DNA of 46,468 nucleotides from positions 1-46,468 of the IMG/VR virus record IMGVR_UViG_3300044981_000235; one strand, 5' to 3'. Shown here one piece after another: positions 37,091 through 44,581 of the stretch (its first letter is position 1; each line of letters opens with the position of its first letter). The position numbers and the translations under genes are program-made. The notes under the pieces were generated by a model. It searched no databases, was not told the origin of the DNA, and saw only the letters and a list, made by a program, of their open reading frames with translations. This DNA comes from a virus.

Positions 37091-39172
37091 ATGTCTAAGT
37101 TCGCGTTCATAGGTGCATCGTACACCCTCGACGAAGTACAGGCCGATTGTCAGCGGTCCATGAACCTCTACCCCGAGGTAGTCGAAAGCCAGACCGGCAA
37201 GAACAAGATCATCGACAAGCGGACCCCCGGCATCACCGACCAGTGGACGCTTCCCACCACCCCGGTACGGGCCCTCTGGGCCGGCGAGCAGCGCCTCTTC
37301 GCGGTGGGCGGCATCAACCTCTTCGAGCTGCTTTACAGCGCGATGGACGGTTATACCTACGTCAACCGCACCTCCGCCGGAACCGTCACGACGGTGGGAA
37401 CGGCAGTCGCCTACGTTTCGGGCGACAACTTCACGGGCCTCGCGGCGGGCGACCCCATCACCATCAATGGGGTGGCGTACACCATCGACACGGTGACGAG
37501 CGCCCTGGCCCTGACGTTGACGGCCACCGCAGGCACGCAAAGCAGCCCGGTCGATTACACCTTCGGCAACTCCGTCAAGCTGGTCAACGACGGCAACCCG
37601 GCGCAGATCATCGCCAACGGCAACCAACTCCTGGTCATCTCGGGGGGCCTGGCCTACTGCGACGAGGGCTTCGGCCCCCTGCAGGTGGCCTTTTCGACCG
37701 ACACCGGGTACGTAGACACCAACGGAACGGCGGTCAAATTCGACACGGGCGACAATTTCTCGAACGTATCGGAAGGCAATCAGATCCTCATTAACAGCGT
37801 GCTCTACGTTGTCTTGACCGTGTCGGCCGATGGCAATTCCCTGGTACTGACGACCTCGGCTGGAATCCAGTCCAGCGCACCCTGGAGCGATTACGCCCTC
37901 AACGGCACCGTCTACACCATCCCCAACGACCCCACCGCGGGCCAGAGCACCGTCTACCAACTGGGCACCGGCAACAGCCCTTTCACGGTGGGGATGACCG
38001 CCATCGTCATCTCAGGCACGTCGTACCCGGTGGTCTCGGTTATCAGCGGCACGCAACTCGTCATCACCGGGGTGCTGAATATGGCCGGCGTTCCCTTCGC
38101 CGCCAATTCCAACGTGACGGCCTCCTCGGGCACCTTCCTGGATGGCTACTTCATCGTCTCTCAGCCCAATTCCAAGCTGCTGAACCTCTCGGCCCTGGAC
38201 GACGGCACCACCTGGTCGGGCCTGGATGTGGCGACCAAGGAAGGCTATCCCGACAACATCGCCTCGCTCAAGGCCGATCACGAGCAGCTTTGGATTCTGG
38301 GCGACGAAGTATCCACGGAAGTCTGGCAGGACACCGGCAACGCCAATTTCCCCTTGCAGCGGATCCCCGGCGCTTTCGTGCAGTGGGGCTGCGCGGCCCC
38401 CTTCTCGCTCGTCAGGCTCGGCGCCGCAGTGGCGTGGCTGGGCCTCGATCAGGAGCGTGGCGGGGTGGTGGCCTACATGGCGCAGGGCTACGCGCCGATG
38501 CGCGTCTCGAATCATGCGGTCGAAGCCAAGTGGGGGACGTACACCACCGTCAACGACGCGGTGGGCTACACGTACATCGAGGACGGGCATGAAATCTGGG
38601 TGCTGAATTTCCCCACGGCCAACGCCACCTGGTCCTACGATGCCACCGAATCGGCCCTGGCCGGGATGCAACTCTGGCACGAGCGGGGCTGGTGGAACGG
38701 GTCGAGCATCGACCGCCAGCGGGGCGTCTGCCACGCCTACGTGCCGCTGGCGGGACTGGCTACGGTCCAGTTGGAGCACTACGTCGGCGACTGGCAGAAC
38801 GGCAACGTGTATGTGTCGTCGGTCGAGATTTTCAACGACAACGGGGTGCCCATCCACCGCATCAGAACCTGCCCGCACATCGCCAACGAAGACTTGCGCC
38901 AGTTCTTCTCGCTGTTTCAACTGATGGCACAGGTGAATGACGGCGGAGTGCTCAATCCGATCCTGGATTACTCGGTCGATTACGGGCAGAACTTCGTCAA
39001 CCCGCAGACCAGGACATCCGATCAGCCGGGAGTGACGGACCAGTATCAGACCAGGCTCTTGTGGAGAAGGCTGGGGGATTCGAGGGACCGGGTGTTCAGA
39101 GTAACGATCACCGACTCGGCGGATTTCGCTTTAGTGGATGGCTACTATTACTCGACGCCGGGAGTCAGTTAA
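37091..39172 (+). CDS. P22 gp10-like packaged-DNA stabilisation protein with inserted repeats
   Basis: 693 residues, longer than P22 gp10 (472). The N-terminus SKFAFIGASYTLDEVQADCQ and RSMNLYPEVVESQTGKNKII, and the C-terminus WRRLGDSRDRVFRVTITDSA, are hallmarks of the family, a beta-propeller hub attached to gp4. Between about residues 97 and 330 are two or three related beta repeats (AYVSGDNFTGLAAGDPITIN; VKFDTGDNFSNVSEGNQILI; TGNSPFTVGMTAIVISGTSY) that account for much of the extra length. These insertions probably protrude from the propeller. Confidence 0.85.
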   Translation: MSKFAFIGASYTLDEVQADCQRSMNLYPEVVESQTGKNKIIDKRTPGITDQWTLPTTPVRALWAGEQRLFAVGGINLFELLYSAMDGYTYVNRTSAGTVTTVGTAVAYVSGDNFTGLAAGDPITINGVAYTIDTVTSALALTLTATAGTQSSPVDYTFGNSVKLVNDGNPAQIIANGNQLLVISGGLAYCDEGFGPLQVAFSTDTGYVDTNGTAVKFDTGDNFSNVSEGNQILINSVLYVVLTVSADGNSLVLTTSAGIQSSAPWSDYALNGTVYTIPNDPTAGQSTVYQLGTGNSPFTVGMTAIVISGTSYPVVSVISGTQLVITGVLNMAGVPFAANSNVTASSGTFLDGYFIVSQPNSKLLNLSALDDGTTWSGLDVATKEGYPDNIASLKADHEQLWILGDEVSTEVWQDTGNANFPLQRIPGAFVQWGCAAPFSLVRLGAAVAWLGLDQERGGVVAYMAQGYAPMRVSNHAVEAKWGTYTTVNDAVGYTYIEDGHEIWVLNFPTANATWSYDATESALAGMQLWHERGWWNGSSIDRQRGVCHAYVPLAGLATVQLEHYVGDWQNGNVYVSSVEIFNDNGVPIHRIRTCPHIANEDLRQFFSLFQLMAQVNDGGVLNPILDYSVDYGQNFVNPQTRTSDQPGVTDQYQTRLLWRRLGDSRDRVFRVTITDSADFALVDGYYYSTPGVS

Positions 39173-39181
39173 CGAACATTC

Positions 39182-39262
39182 CGGTGAAACACCAGCGCTG
39201 CGCGGCTGCCGGTGAGGCGGTTGGTCCCGTGGCACCTCGTCGCCTCGCGCGTTTTCGTGGCG
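39182..39262 (-). repeat. Dispersed hairpin repeat, copy 9 (reverse)
   Basis: GGTGAAACACCAGCGCTGCG ... CCGGTGAGGCGGTT ... GTGGCACCTCGTCGCCTCGC GCGTTTTCG. Together with copy 11 it forms an inverted pair about 650 bases apart around the XRE gene. Confidence 0.88.
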
Positions 39263-39275
39263 TAGACTGGTAGCC

Positions 39276-39554
39276 ATGCGTGCCAAGACTCCCACCGCCA
39301 TCGGTTTCCGCTTGCGGCTGGAACGCGAAGAGAAGGGCTGGACCCTGCGGGTGCTGGAGAGCCGGTCCAAGGTCTCCAACACATACCTTTGTCAAATCGA
39401 GAGGGGACACGTGGGGAACCCGGGCATTCGTTCCGTGGCCCAGATCGCCGTAGCGCTGGGTGTGCGGCCCGGCTGGCTCGCGTGGGGCGAGACGCCGAAA
39501 TACCCGGACTCCGCCGCGCAGCCAAGGGCCTGCTGCGAAGTGCCAGCGACCTAA
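39276..39554 (+). CDS. XRE-family helix-turn-helix regulator
   Basis: 92 residues. FRLRLEREEKGWTLRVLESR, then SKVSNTYLCQIERGHVGNPG and SVAQIAVALGVRPGWLAWGE: a standard five-helix Cro/C1-type domain covering residues 10-70. A short tail ends in sequence supplied by a dispersed repeat fragment (CEVPAT and stop). It probably represses from the tandem dyads at 39843-39879. It lies inside an inverted pair of dispersed repeats. Confidence 0.88.
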   Translation: MRAKTPTAIGFRLRLEREEKGWTLRVLESRSKVSNTYLCQIERGHVGNPGIRSVAQIAVALGVRPGWLAWGETPKYPDSAAQPRACCEVPAT

Positions 39555-39572
39555 CAGCCCCTTGCCGCCTCA
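39524..39572 (-). repeat. Dispersed repeat fragment, copy 10
   Basis: GGGCCTGCTGCGAAGTGCCA GCGACCTAACAGCCCCTTGCCGC matches the second half of copy 5 (23.4 kb) closely. It supplies the last residues and stop of the XRE gene. Confidence 0.75.
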
Positions 39573-39615
39573 TCTGTTCCAACCCGCTCAACGCCTTTCT
39601 TCTTATGGTTTCCCA

Positions 39616-39798
39616 ATGCCGCAACAAGACCAGTTTCTACCCCCCTGCGACGAAGAATGGGAACTTGAGATATTCGAGCTTCTAAGTTGGGATTTGCCGG
39701 GGATGAGGAAGCGGAACCGCCCGTGCGACGGTTGGCGGAACTTGACGCCCAAGCCTCCACACTTGACGCTCCCGCGCGGGGTGAAGGCCGTTATTTGA
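39616..39798 (+). CDS. Small protein, 60 residues
   Basis: MPQQDQFLPPCDEEWELEIF, ELLSWDLPGMRKRNRPCDGW and RNLTPKPPHLTLPRGVKAVI. Acidic start and basic end; protein-like but unknown. Downstream of the XRE gene and upstream of its candidate operators. Confidence 0.5.
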   Translation: MPQQDQFLPPCDEEWELEIFELLSWDLPGMRKRNRPCDGWRNLTPKPPHLTLPRGVKAVI

Positions 39799-39842
39799 CC
39801 GTCATGTGACTGAAGGCCACGGAAGGCCCGACTCGCGGCGGT

Positions 39843-39879
39843 TTCCTATTTGATTAGGAATTTCCTATCCGGTTAGGAA
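39843..39879. promoter_or_regulatory. Tandem operator dyads (TTCCTA-N6-TAGGAA twice)
   Basis: TTCCTATTTGATTAGGAA (39843-39860) and TTCCTATCCGGTTAGGAA (39862-39879) share perfect six-base arms, with centres 19 bases apart, near two helical turns. Typical for cooperative binding of an XRE dimer. The only XRE gene in the window ends 290 bases upstream. Confidence 0.75.
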
Positions 39880-39910
39880 ATGGTCTGGGCGCGACGATTC
39901 AGTATAGCGC

Positions 39911-39990
39911 GCGAAAACACGCGAGGCGACGACGTGCCACGGGACCAACCGCCTCACCGGCCCACCTCACAGCGCCGGTGTTTCACCGCT
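39911..39990 (+). repeat. Dispersed hairpin repeat, copy 11 (forward)
   Basis: GCGCGAAAACACGCGAGGCG ACGACGTGCCACGGGACCA ... CGCCTCACCGGC ... CAGCGCCGGTGTTTCACC. Inverted relative to copy 9, about 91 percent alike. Overlaps the last eight bases of the convergent minus gene. Confidence 0.9.
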
Positions 39991-40264
39991 TCTTCTTCTG
40001 CTGCTCTAAGTCGTGCTGTGAGTACCCCCGCTCATCGCAGGGTGTAATACTCATGATGGCTCCTGGACAGATCAGTTCCTCTTCGTCGTAATCCCGTCTG
40101 GTTCCATCTCCCGCTTCGCTCACCCGGCGGAAACCTTGTTTCATCAGAGCGTGCGTCGCATCCGAATCGCTCCATCCGTCCCGCACTACTTTGAGCACGT
40201 AGGAATCGAACACCGCCGCTTGAAAGCCATTCGCCCGCAGGTACCGTATCCGCAGATATTCCAT
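39983..40264 (-). CDS. Small protein, 93 residues
   Basis: MEYLRIRYLRANGFQAAVFD, then SYVLKVVRDGWSDSDATHAL, MKQGFRRVSEAGDGTRRDYD and a Gln/Lys tail (SQHDLEQQKKKR). Looks like a small alpha/beta nucleic-acid-related protein; no family known. Start 15 bases from the opposite lipoprotein gene start. Confidence 0.66.
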   Translation of the reverse strand: MEYLRIRYLRANGFQAAVFDSYVLKVVRDGWSDSDATHALMKQGFRRVSEAGDGTRRDYDEEELICPGAIMSITPCDERGYSQHDLEQQKKKR

Positions 40265-40279
40265 ACAAGGAACCCTAAC

Positions 40280-40825
40280 ATGAAACGAAACGCGATTCTC
40301 TCCTTCGCCCTCGCGGCCCTGCTGTTTACGCAGACCGCCTGCACCCCCTCCCAGATCGACCAGGTAATCGCGGACGTGCAGATCGGAGTGGATGCCGCCT
40401 CCGTGGCCGCGCCTCTCGTGCTGGCCGCCTTCGCCCCGGAAGTGGCCGCCCCCGTAGCCGCCTATCTCGGCGTGGCCGATCAAGTCTTCGCCGACATCGC
40501 CCGCGTGGTCTCCTCCGATGTGACCGCCGGCGAGAAGGCGTCCGCGATCGCTACCGAGATCGCCGTGCTGGTGGCGCAGAACCCCTCGCAGATCCTGCCG
40601 CCCAATTCACCGCCGCAACTCGTAGCCGAAGTGGAAGCCATCGCCAACGCGGCCCAGGCCGTCGCGGGGCTGTTCCCCCCGGCTGCCGTGGCGCTGAGCC
40701 TGCATCCGCACTTCAAGGGGAAAGCCGCGCCCAAGCTGAAGCTCTCCGCATCGCAGGCCGCCAGGGTGGCGCAGATCGAAGCGCAGGCTCAGGCGGAGTT
40801 GGCGTTCCTCGCAACCAAACGGTAA
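40280..40825 (+). CDS. Lipoprotein, 181 residues
   Basis: AAGGA nine bases before ATG. MKRNAILSFALAALLFTQTA C gives a lipobox (QTAC). The mature part is Ala/Val-rich and helical (VAAPVAAYLGVADQVFADIA, PQLVAEVEAIANAAQAVAGL) with a basic C-terminus. Candidate envelope protein for superinfection exclusion, or a phage-encoded host-surface factor. Confidence 0.72.
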   Translation: MKRNAILSFALAALLFTQTACTPSQIDQVIADVQIGVDAASVAAPLVLAAFAPEVAAPVAAYLGVADQVFADIARVVSSDVTAGEKASAIATEIAVLVAQNPSQILPPNSPPQLVAEVEAIANAAQAVAGLFPPAAVALSLHPHFKGKAAPKLKLSASQAARVAQIEAQAQAELAFLATKR

Positions 40826-40830
40826 GCCCC

Positions 40831-41631
40831 ATGCCCCATAACCGCACCACCGTCAAACTCGGCTGCAAGCCCAAGGTCCACGACGCCCGCACCTTCAAGC
40901 TGAGCGCCTACCTCAACCGCCTGACCCTCCCCACGGCCCCTCCAGTGGTCGATTGGACCAAAGCGGTCCCGCAGTACGGGATGCTCCTGAACGACCAACT
41001 GGGAGACTGTGTGATCGCGGGAATGATGCACCTGGCGATGGGCTGGCAGGCCAATGCGGGAAGCCCCGACTCGATACCCTCGGACGCCGAAGTGATCGCG
41101 GCTTACTCCGCGATCGGCGGGTACGACCCCAACGCGCCGCTGAATTCCGATGGCACCAACCCGACCGACAACGGCTGCGCCATGCTCGACGCCTTGAAAT
41201 ACTGGCGCACCACGGGAATCCGGATCGCGGGAGCGCCGAACAAGATCCTCGGCTTCGCGGAAGTGAATCTCGCCAGCCCGGCGGAAGTGGAGGCGGCCCT
41301 GTGGCTCTTCGGCGGCCTGTTCACCGGCTGGGACATGCCGGTGAGTTGCCAAGGCCAGTCCATCTGGCAGGTTCCCCCGGAAGGCCCCAAGGGAGACGGT
41401 GCGCCGGGAGGCTGGGGCGGCCACTGCGCGCCATTAGCGTCCGAGGGCGCCGGGATAGCGGCCTTCCAGGCGATCACCTGGGGCGAAACGATGCCGGTCA
41501 CCGGCAATTTCAGGATCGACTACTGTTCCGAGGCTTACGCGGTGATTTCCTCCGAGTGGCTGGAGAAAAGCGGCGAAGCGCCCTCGGGCTTCGATCTGCA
41601 GCAGTTGCAGGCGGACCTGGGAGCGCTGTAA
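40831..41631 (+). CDS. Cysteine-peptidase-like protein, 266 residues
   Basis: MPHNRTTVKLGCKPKVHDAR, then NDQLGDCVIAGMMHLAMGWQ, where Q56 and C60 match the oxyanion Gln and nucleophile Cys of papain/C39-like peptidases. GGWGGHCAPL supplies His198, and FQAITWGETMPVT the final strand, where papain has NSWG, so the usual Asn is not obvious. No signal peptide. Might process virion or host proteins, or be a peptidoglycan-acting lysis enzyme; no classic endolysin is otherwise visible. Confidence 0.7.
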   Translation: MPHNRTTVKLGCKPKVHDARTFKLSAYLNRLTLPTAPPVVDWTKAVPQYGMLLNDQLGDCVIAGMMHLAMGWQANAGSPDSIPSDAEVIAAYSAIGGYDPNAPLNSDGTNPTDNGCAMLDALKYWRTTGIRIAGAPNKILGFAEVNLASPAEVEAALWLFGGLFTGWDMPVSCQGQSIWQVPPEGPKGDGAPGGWGGHCAPLASEGAGIAAFQAITWGETMPVTGNFRIDYCSEAYAVISSEWLEKSGEAPSGFDLQQLQADLGAL

Positions 41632-41633
41632 AC

Positions 41634-41670
41634 GCGCGAGGCGACGAAGTGCCACCGGCATGAGCGCCGC
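41634..41670 (+). repeat. Dispersed hairpin repeat, copy 12 (core, forward)
   Basis: ACGCGCGAGGCGACGAAGTG CCACCGGCATGAGCGCC starts directly after the stop at 41631. Same right flank (CCGGCATGAGCGCC) as copy 13 at 42341. Confidence 0.82.
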
Positions 41671-41741
41671 AGCCACTTGCTGCATCTGTCTTTAACCAGT
41701 TGATCCAACGAGCATCGCGCGTTCTGCGGTGGCGGTAGTGG

Positions 41742-41775
41742 CGGTAGTGGCGGTCAAATCCACTACCGTTCTTGT
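41742..41775 (+). terminator. Probable terminator hairpin
   Basis: CGGTAGTGG (41742-41750), loop of nine, CCACTACCG (41760-41768), then TTCTTGT. Preceded by a GTGGCGGTA triplication. Weak T-run. Confidence 0.5.
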
Positions 41776-41835
41776 AATCGTCAGTGGACGCCGCCCCCCC
41801 GGTACCCAATGGGGCGCCGGAAAGTTGCAACAAAC

Positions 41836-42297
41836 ATGACTAATTCGCGGTGGAAAGCGACGGCGTGCGTCGCGGCGATCGTGCTGGCGGGATGCGCGGG
41901 CCAGCGACCGGTGGCAGCGCCTCCTGTGCCGGCGCCGATGCCGACTCCGGAGCAAGTAGAGCAAGAGGCCACGCGGCGCGAACTGGACCTGGCGAAGGAA
42001 ATGGCCTGGCAGGAATACCTGGTATTGAGCGAAGTCGCATATAAGAGCGGCTCCGTGGCAGACCTGGAGCTAGCCGACGCGGCATTCCTGAAATGGAACC
42101 GGCTGGCAGACAGGGCGGCGGGCATCGTGGAATACGAGTGCTACCCGAAGGGGGTCGGAGTGCTCCTCGGAAAGACCTGCTACGTCTACGCCATCGCGGA
42201 CCGGCCGACAGGGCAGGAAGGGTTTATGCAGTGTACGCTGTCACTCATCAAGCCTGGCTGGGTCCTCTGCTGGTGGCCGGCGGCAGTGGTGGAATAG
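41836..42297 (+). CDS. Lipoprotein, 153 residues
   Basis: MTNSRWKATACVAAIVLAGC gives a lipobox (LAGC). A Pro-rich spacer (RPVAAPPVPAPMPTPEQVEQ) is followed by helices (ELDLAKEMAWQEYLVLSEVA) and a C-terminal part with Cys (YECYPKGVGVLLGKTCYVYA; MQCTLSLIKPGWVLCWWPAA). Flanked by two same-orientation repeat cores, so it could move as a unit. Confidence 0.74.
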   Translation: MTNSRWKATACVAAIVLAGCAGQRPVAAPPVPAPMPTPEQVEQEATRRELDLAKEMAWQEYLVLSEVAYKSGSVADLELADAAFLKWNRLADRAAGIVEYECYPKGVGVLLGKTCYVYAIADRPTGQEGFMQCTLSLIKPGWVLCWWPAAVVE

Positions 42298-42335
42298 CGC
42301 CTCGCCGGCAAAAAACGGTCCCGCATTAGCGCTGT

Positions 42336-42380
42336 AAACGTAAACGCGCAAGGCGGCGAGGTGCCACCGGCATGAGCGCC
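42336..42380 (+). repeat. Dispersed hairpin repeat, copy 13 (core, forward)
   Basis: GTAAACGCGCAAGGCGGCGA GGTGCCACCGGCATGAGCGCC between the lipoprotein gene and a convergent minus-strand gene. Confidence 0.82.
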
Positions 42381-42408
42381 CCATGGGCCACAGGCGCAGC
42401 CGCCATTT

Positions 42409-42630
42409 TCACAGGATCATCCGTAGGGGAATGGCGGCCACCTCAAACGACGGCTGCCGCATCTCCCTTAGTTCCTCTTCGAACTGGCCCATATCCTCGC
42501 CATTCTTGACGGCCACTCTGGCGATGTAGCAGTGCATCGGCACGCCTCTCTCGGTAGTGCCTTCCCAGACCCGGCATTGTACGCCGTCGAGGAATACGAC
42601 CTTGGTGGTGCTTTCGATACTGATTTTCAT
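42409..42630 (-). CDS. Small protein, 73 residues
   Basis: ATG 42630: MKISIESTTKVVFLDGVQCR, VWEGTTERGVPMHCYIARVA and an acidic helix (NGEDMGQFEEELREMRQPSF). A compact beta domain that I believe recurs in other phages, role unknown. Head-to-head with the glycosyltransferase-like gene, seven bases between starts. Confidence 0.72.
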   Translation of the reverse strand: MKISIESTTKVVFLDGVQCRVWEGTTERGVPMHCYIARVAVKNGEDMGQFEEELREMRQPSFEVAAIPLRMIL

Positions 42631-42637
42631 AGGCCCA

Positions 42638-43801
42638 ATGTTACAACACCCCAACGTCCACCGCGCTTTCAGCCCCTGGTCGGAAGACCAGATCCTGCAC
42701 GTCGCCTGCATGTACTCGAACCCCCAGCGCTGGCCGGTGCGCCGCGAGCTGATGAACGATTTCCGGTTGCGCCTGGAGTCGAACCCCAACGTGAAGCTGT
42801 ATGTCGGAGAGGTGGCCTTTGGGGAGCGGCCCTATGAAGTAACCGACCCCGGCAACCCGCGCGACTTCCAGTTCCGCACCTCGCACGAGCTCTGGCTGAA
42901 AGAGAACGTGCTGAACCTGGTGGTCCAGCGCATGCCCGTGGAAGCCCGGTACATCGCGTATCTCGACGGGGACGTGCAGTGCTCGCGCTACGACTGGGCG
43001 CTCGAAGCCATCCACCAGTTGCAGCACTACCATGCCGTGCAACTCTTCCACCAGTTCGTGGACACCGATTTCCGGCACCGGCCCTATTCGGTCACGAACG
43101 GCTTCGCCTACTCCTACGCCAACGCGATCACGCCCAAATCGTTTCTGGATCCGGCCGCCGCGCAGTCTCCCGGCGTGAGCCGCATGGAGCAGAAGAGCGA
43201 ACAGGCCGCCGAGAACCGCTACCGGCATCCGCGGCCCCACCGCCCGCACCATCATGAGCCGCACCACCACGGCCACCACGACCCGCACCACGACCCCCGC
43301 CGGCGCGACGCCATCGAAGACGCCAAGGCGCAGGTCTGGTGGGGCGCCACCGGCCTCGGCTGGGCCTTCCGCCGCGAGACCTGGAACCTGATGGGCGGCC
43401 TCTACGACACCGCCATCCTCGGCAGCGCCGACTGGATCATGGCTTATGGAATGGTGGGGCTGGCGGACGGCCTCGAATTCATCCCCGAGTGCGCGCCGTA
43501 TTACCAGAGCGTCAAGCGCTGGCAGCAAGGGGCGCTGGCGCTCAAGGCCGACATCGGCTACCTCGACAACACCATCACGCACTACTGGCACGGGGCCAAG
43601 GCCAACCGCTTCTACCGCACGCGCGAACAGATCCTGGTGGAAAACGCCTTCGACCCGTACATGGATCTGCGCAGAGACGCGCAGGGACTCTGGCAGTTGA
43701 CCGGCGACAAGCCCAAGCTGCGGGACGATCTGCGGCATTACTTCAGAGCGCGGAACGAGATGGACCAGAACCTGGGCGAGGGGTCGAAGCTGCTGGCATG
43801 A
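42638..43801 (+). CDS. Glycosyltransferase-like protein with His-rich insertion, 387 residues
   Basis: ATG 42638. HVACMYSNPQRWPVRRELMN starts a GT-A-like fold. YLDGDVQCSRYDW carries a DxD (D110-G-D112) for metal and nucleotide-sugar binding, and WWGATGLGWAFRRETWNLMG with DTAILGSADWIMAYGM forms the acceptor side. Residues about 197-218 hold 12 His (HPRPHRPHHHEPHHHGHHDP), absent from ordinary members. Might glycosylate phage DNA, virion or host surface. ATGA overlap to the next gene. Confidence 0.75.
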   Translation: MLQHPNVHRAFSPWSEDQILHVACMYSNPQRWPVRRELMNDFRLRLESNPNVKLYVGEVAFGERPYEVTDPGNPRDFQFRTSHELWLKENVLNLVVQRMPVEARYIAYLDGDVQCSRYDWALEAIHQLQHYHAVQLFHQFVDTDFRHRPYSVTNGFAYSYANAITPKSFLDPAAAQSPGVSRMEQKSEQAAENRYRHPRPHRPHHHEPHHHGHHDPHHDPRRRDAIEDAKAQVWWGATGLGWAFRRETWNLMGGLYDTAILGSADWIMAYGMVGLADGLEFIPECAPYYQSVKRWQQGALALKADIGYLDNTITHYWHGAKANRFYRTREQILVENAFDPYMDLRRDAQGLWQLTGDKPKLRDDLRHYFRARNEMDQNLGEGSKLLA

Positions 43802-44163
43802 TGTCCTCCAGGCGATTCCTGGCCGTGGTGGCCGTCGACGCCCTCATCGCCGCCGCCTTCTTCCTGGGCGGCTTCTTCTTCCCGATCCGCGGCCAAAGCG
43901 TGGGGCCGACGACTGCGGCCACTTATGCCTCGCCCGCGGGCTGCGCGCAACAGGTGGACATCTGGGTAGGGGTCGCGGGTCACCCGCGCACGCTCTCGCA
44001 GCCCATCGCGCCCAACACCCTGGTGCAGGTTTACGTGAATGGAATCCTGATGGCGAACGGCCTGGACTATTCCCTCTCGGGGAACACGTTGAGCTTCGCC
44101 GGCCAGAGCATCGACGGGCTGAGTCCTCCGATCGTGCAGGTGGTTTACTGGGTGGCGGCTTGA
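43798..44163 (+). CDS. Membrane-anchored or exported small protein, 121 residues
   Basis: ATG 43798 or 43801 (SSRRFLAVVAVDALIAAAFF). RRFL with a long hydrophobic stretch suggests a signal or anchor. The exported part is beta-rich (VDIWVGVAGHPRTLSQPIAP, NTLVQVYVNGILMANGLDYS), reminiscent of fibre-head or receptor-binding segments. Coupled to the glycosyltransferase-like gene. Confidence 0.68.
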   Translation: MMSSRRFLAVVAVDALIAAAFFLGGFFFPIRGQSVGPTTAATYASPAGCAQQVDIWVGVAGHPRTLSQPIAPNTLVQVYVNGILMANGLDYSLSGNTLSFAGQSIDGLSPPIVQVVYWVAA

Positions 44164-44180
44164 AGGTACGTATCCGGCGC

Positions 44181-44423
44181 ATGATCGAAGGTCCGCACGG
44201 GCGGCCCGCGCCCAGCCGCAAACGCCTGACCGGCGAGGAGCGCGCCGAGAACCGCCGGTTCGGCGACCGCCTGCGATTCGACCAGCCCTCGAAGACCTGG
44301 GTGCCTCCGGAAGTTCACAGCATCCCTTCCACCTGGCCCGCTTTCGCCGCGGCGGTGAGGAAGTGGGGACCGCCGGGCTTCTGGCTGCCGTGCAGGGACG
44401 CTTCGGCTCAAAGGACTAAATGA
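44181..44423 (+). CDS. Small basic protein, 80 residues
   Basis: ATG 44181 (TTG 44160 possible, adding seven). MIEGPHGRPAPSRKRLTGEE, then RAENRRFGDRLRFDQPSKTW and FAAAVRKWGPPGFWLP. Arg/Trp-rich. Its TGA overlaps the ATG of the next small membrane gene. Confidence 0.58.
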   Translation: MIEGPHGRPAPSRKRLTGEERAENRRFGDRLRFDQPSKTWVPPEVHSIPSTWPAFAAAVRKWGPPGFWLPCRDASAQRTK

Positions 44424-44575
44424 CCAACTGGAAGACCACCACCCTGGGAATTGCGGGAGTCCTGGTTGCCTTAGCTACGATCTGGTGTCCACCGCGATAC
44501 CAGGGAAGGATTGCGGCCACGGGAATAGCTATCTCAAGCTGTGGGCTGTTGGCGGCCAAGGATCACGACAAGTAG
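44420..44575 (+). CDS. Small membrane protein, holin-like candidate, 51 residues
   Basis: MTNWKTTTLGIAGVLVALAT, then IWCPPRYQGRIAATGIAISS and CGLLAAKDHDK. Two hydrophobic stretches, and an end (GLLAAKDH) like small phage proteins annotated near lysis genes. ATGA-coupled to the preceding gene. If the peptidase-like protein at 40.8 kb is lytic, this could be its holin. Confidence 0.58.
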   Translation: MTNWKTTTLGIAGVLVALATIWCPPRYQGRIAATGIAISSCGLLAAKDHDK

Positions 44576-44581
44576 GTGCAA

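Noticed and set aside
36773-37960. Long version (395 residues) of the minus-strand Cys protein
   Set aside because: The extra 299 residues are antisense to the gp10-like gene and shadow-like; ATG 37063 is sufficient.
42641-43738. 365-residue minus-strand open frame opposite the glycosyltransferase-like gene
   Set aside because: Antisense shadow; the + strand carries the DxD motif and coupled start.
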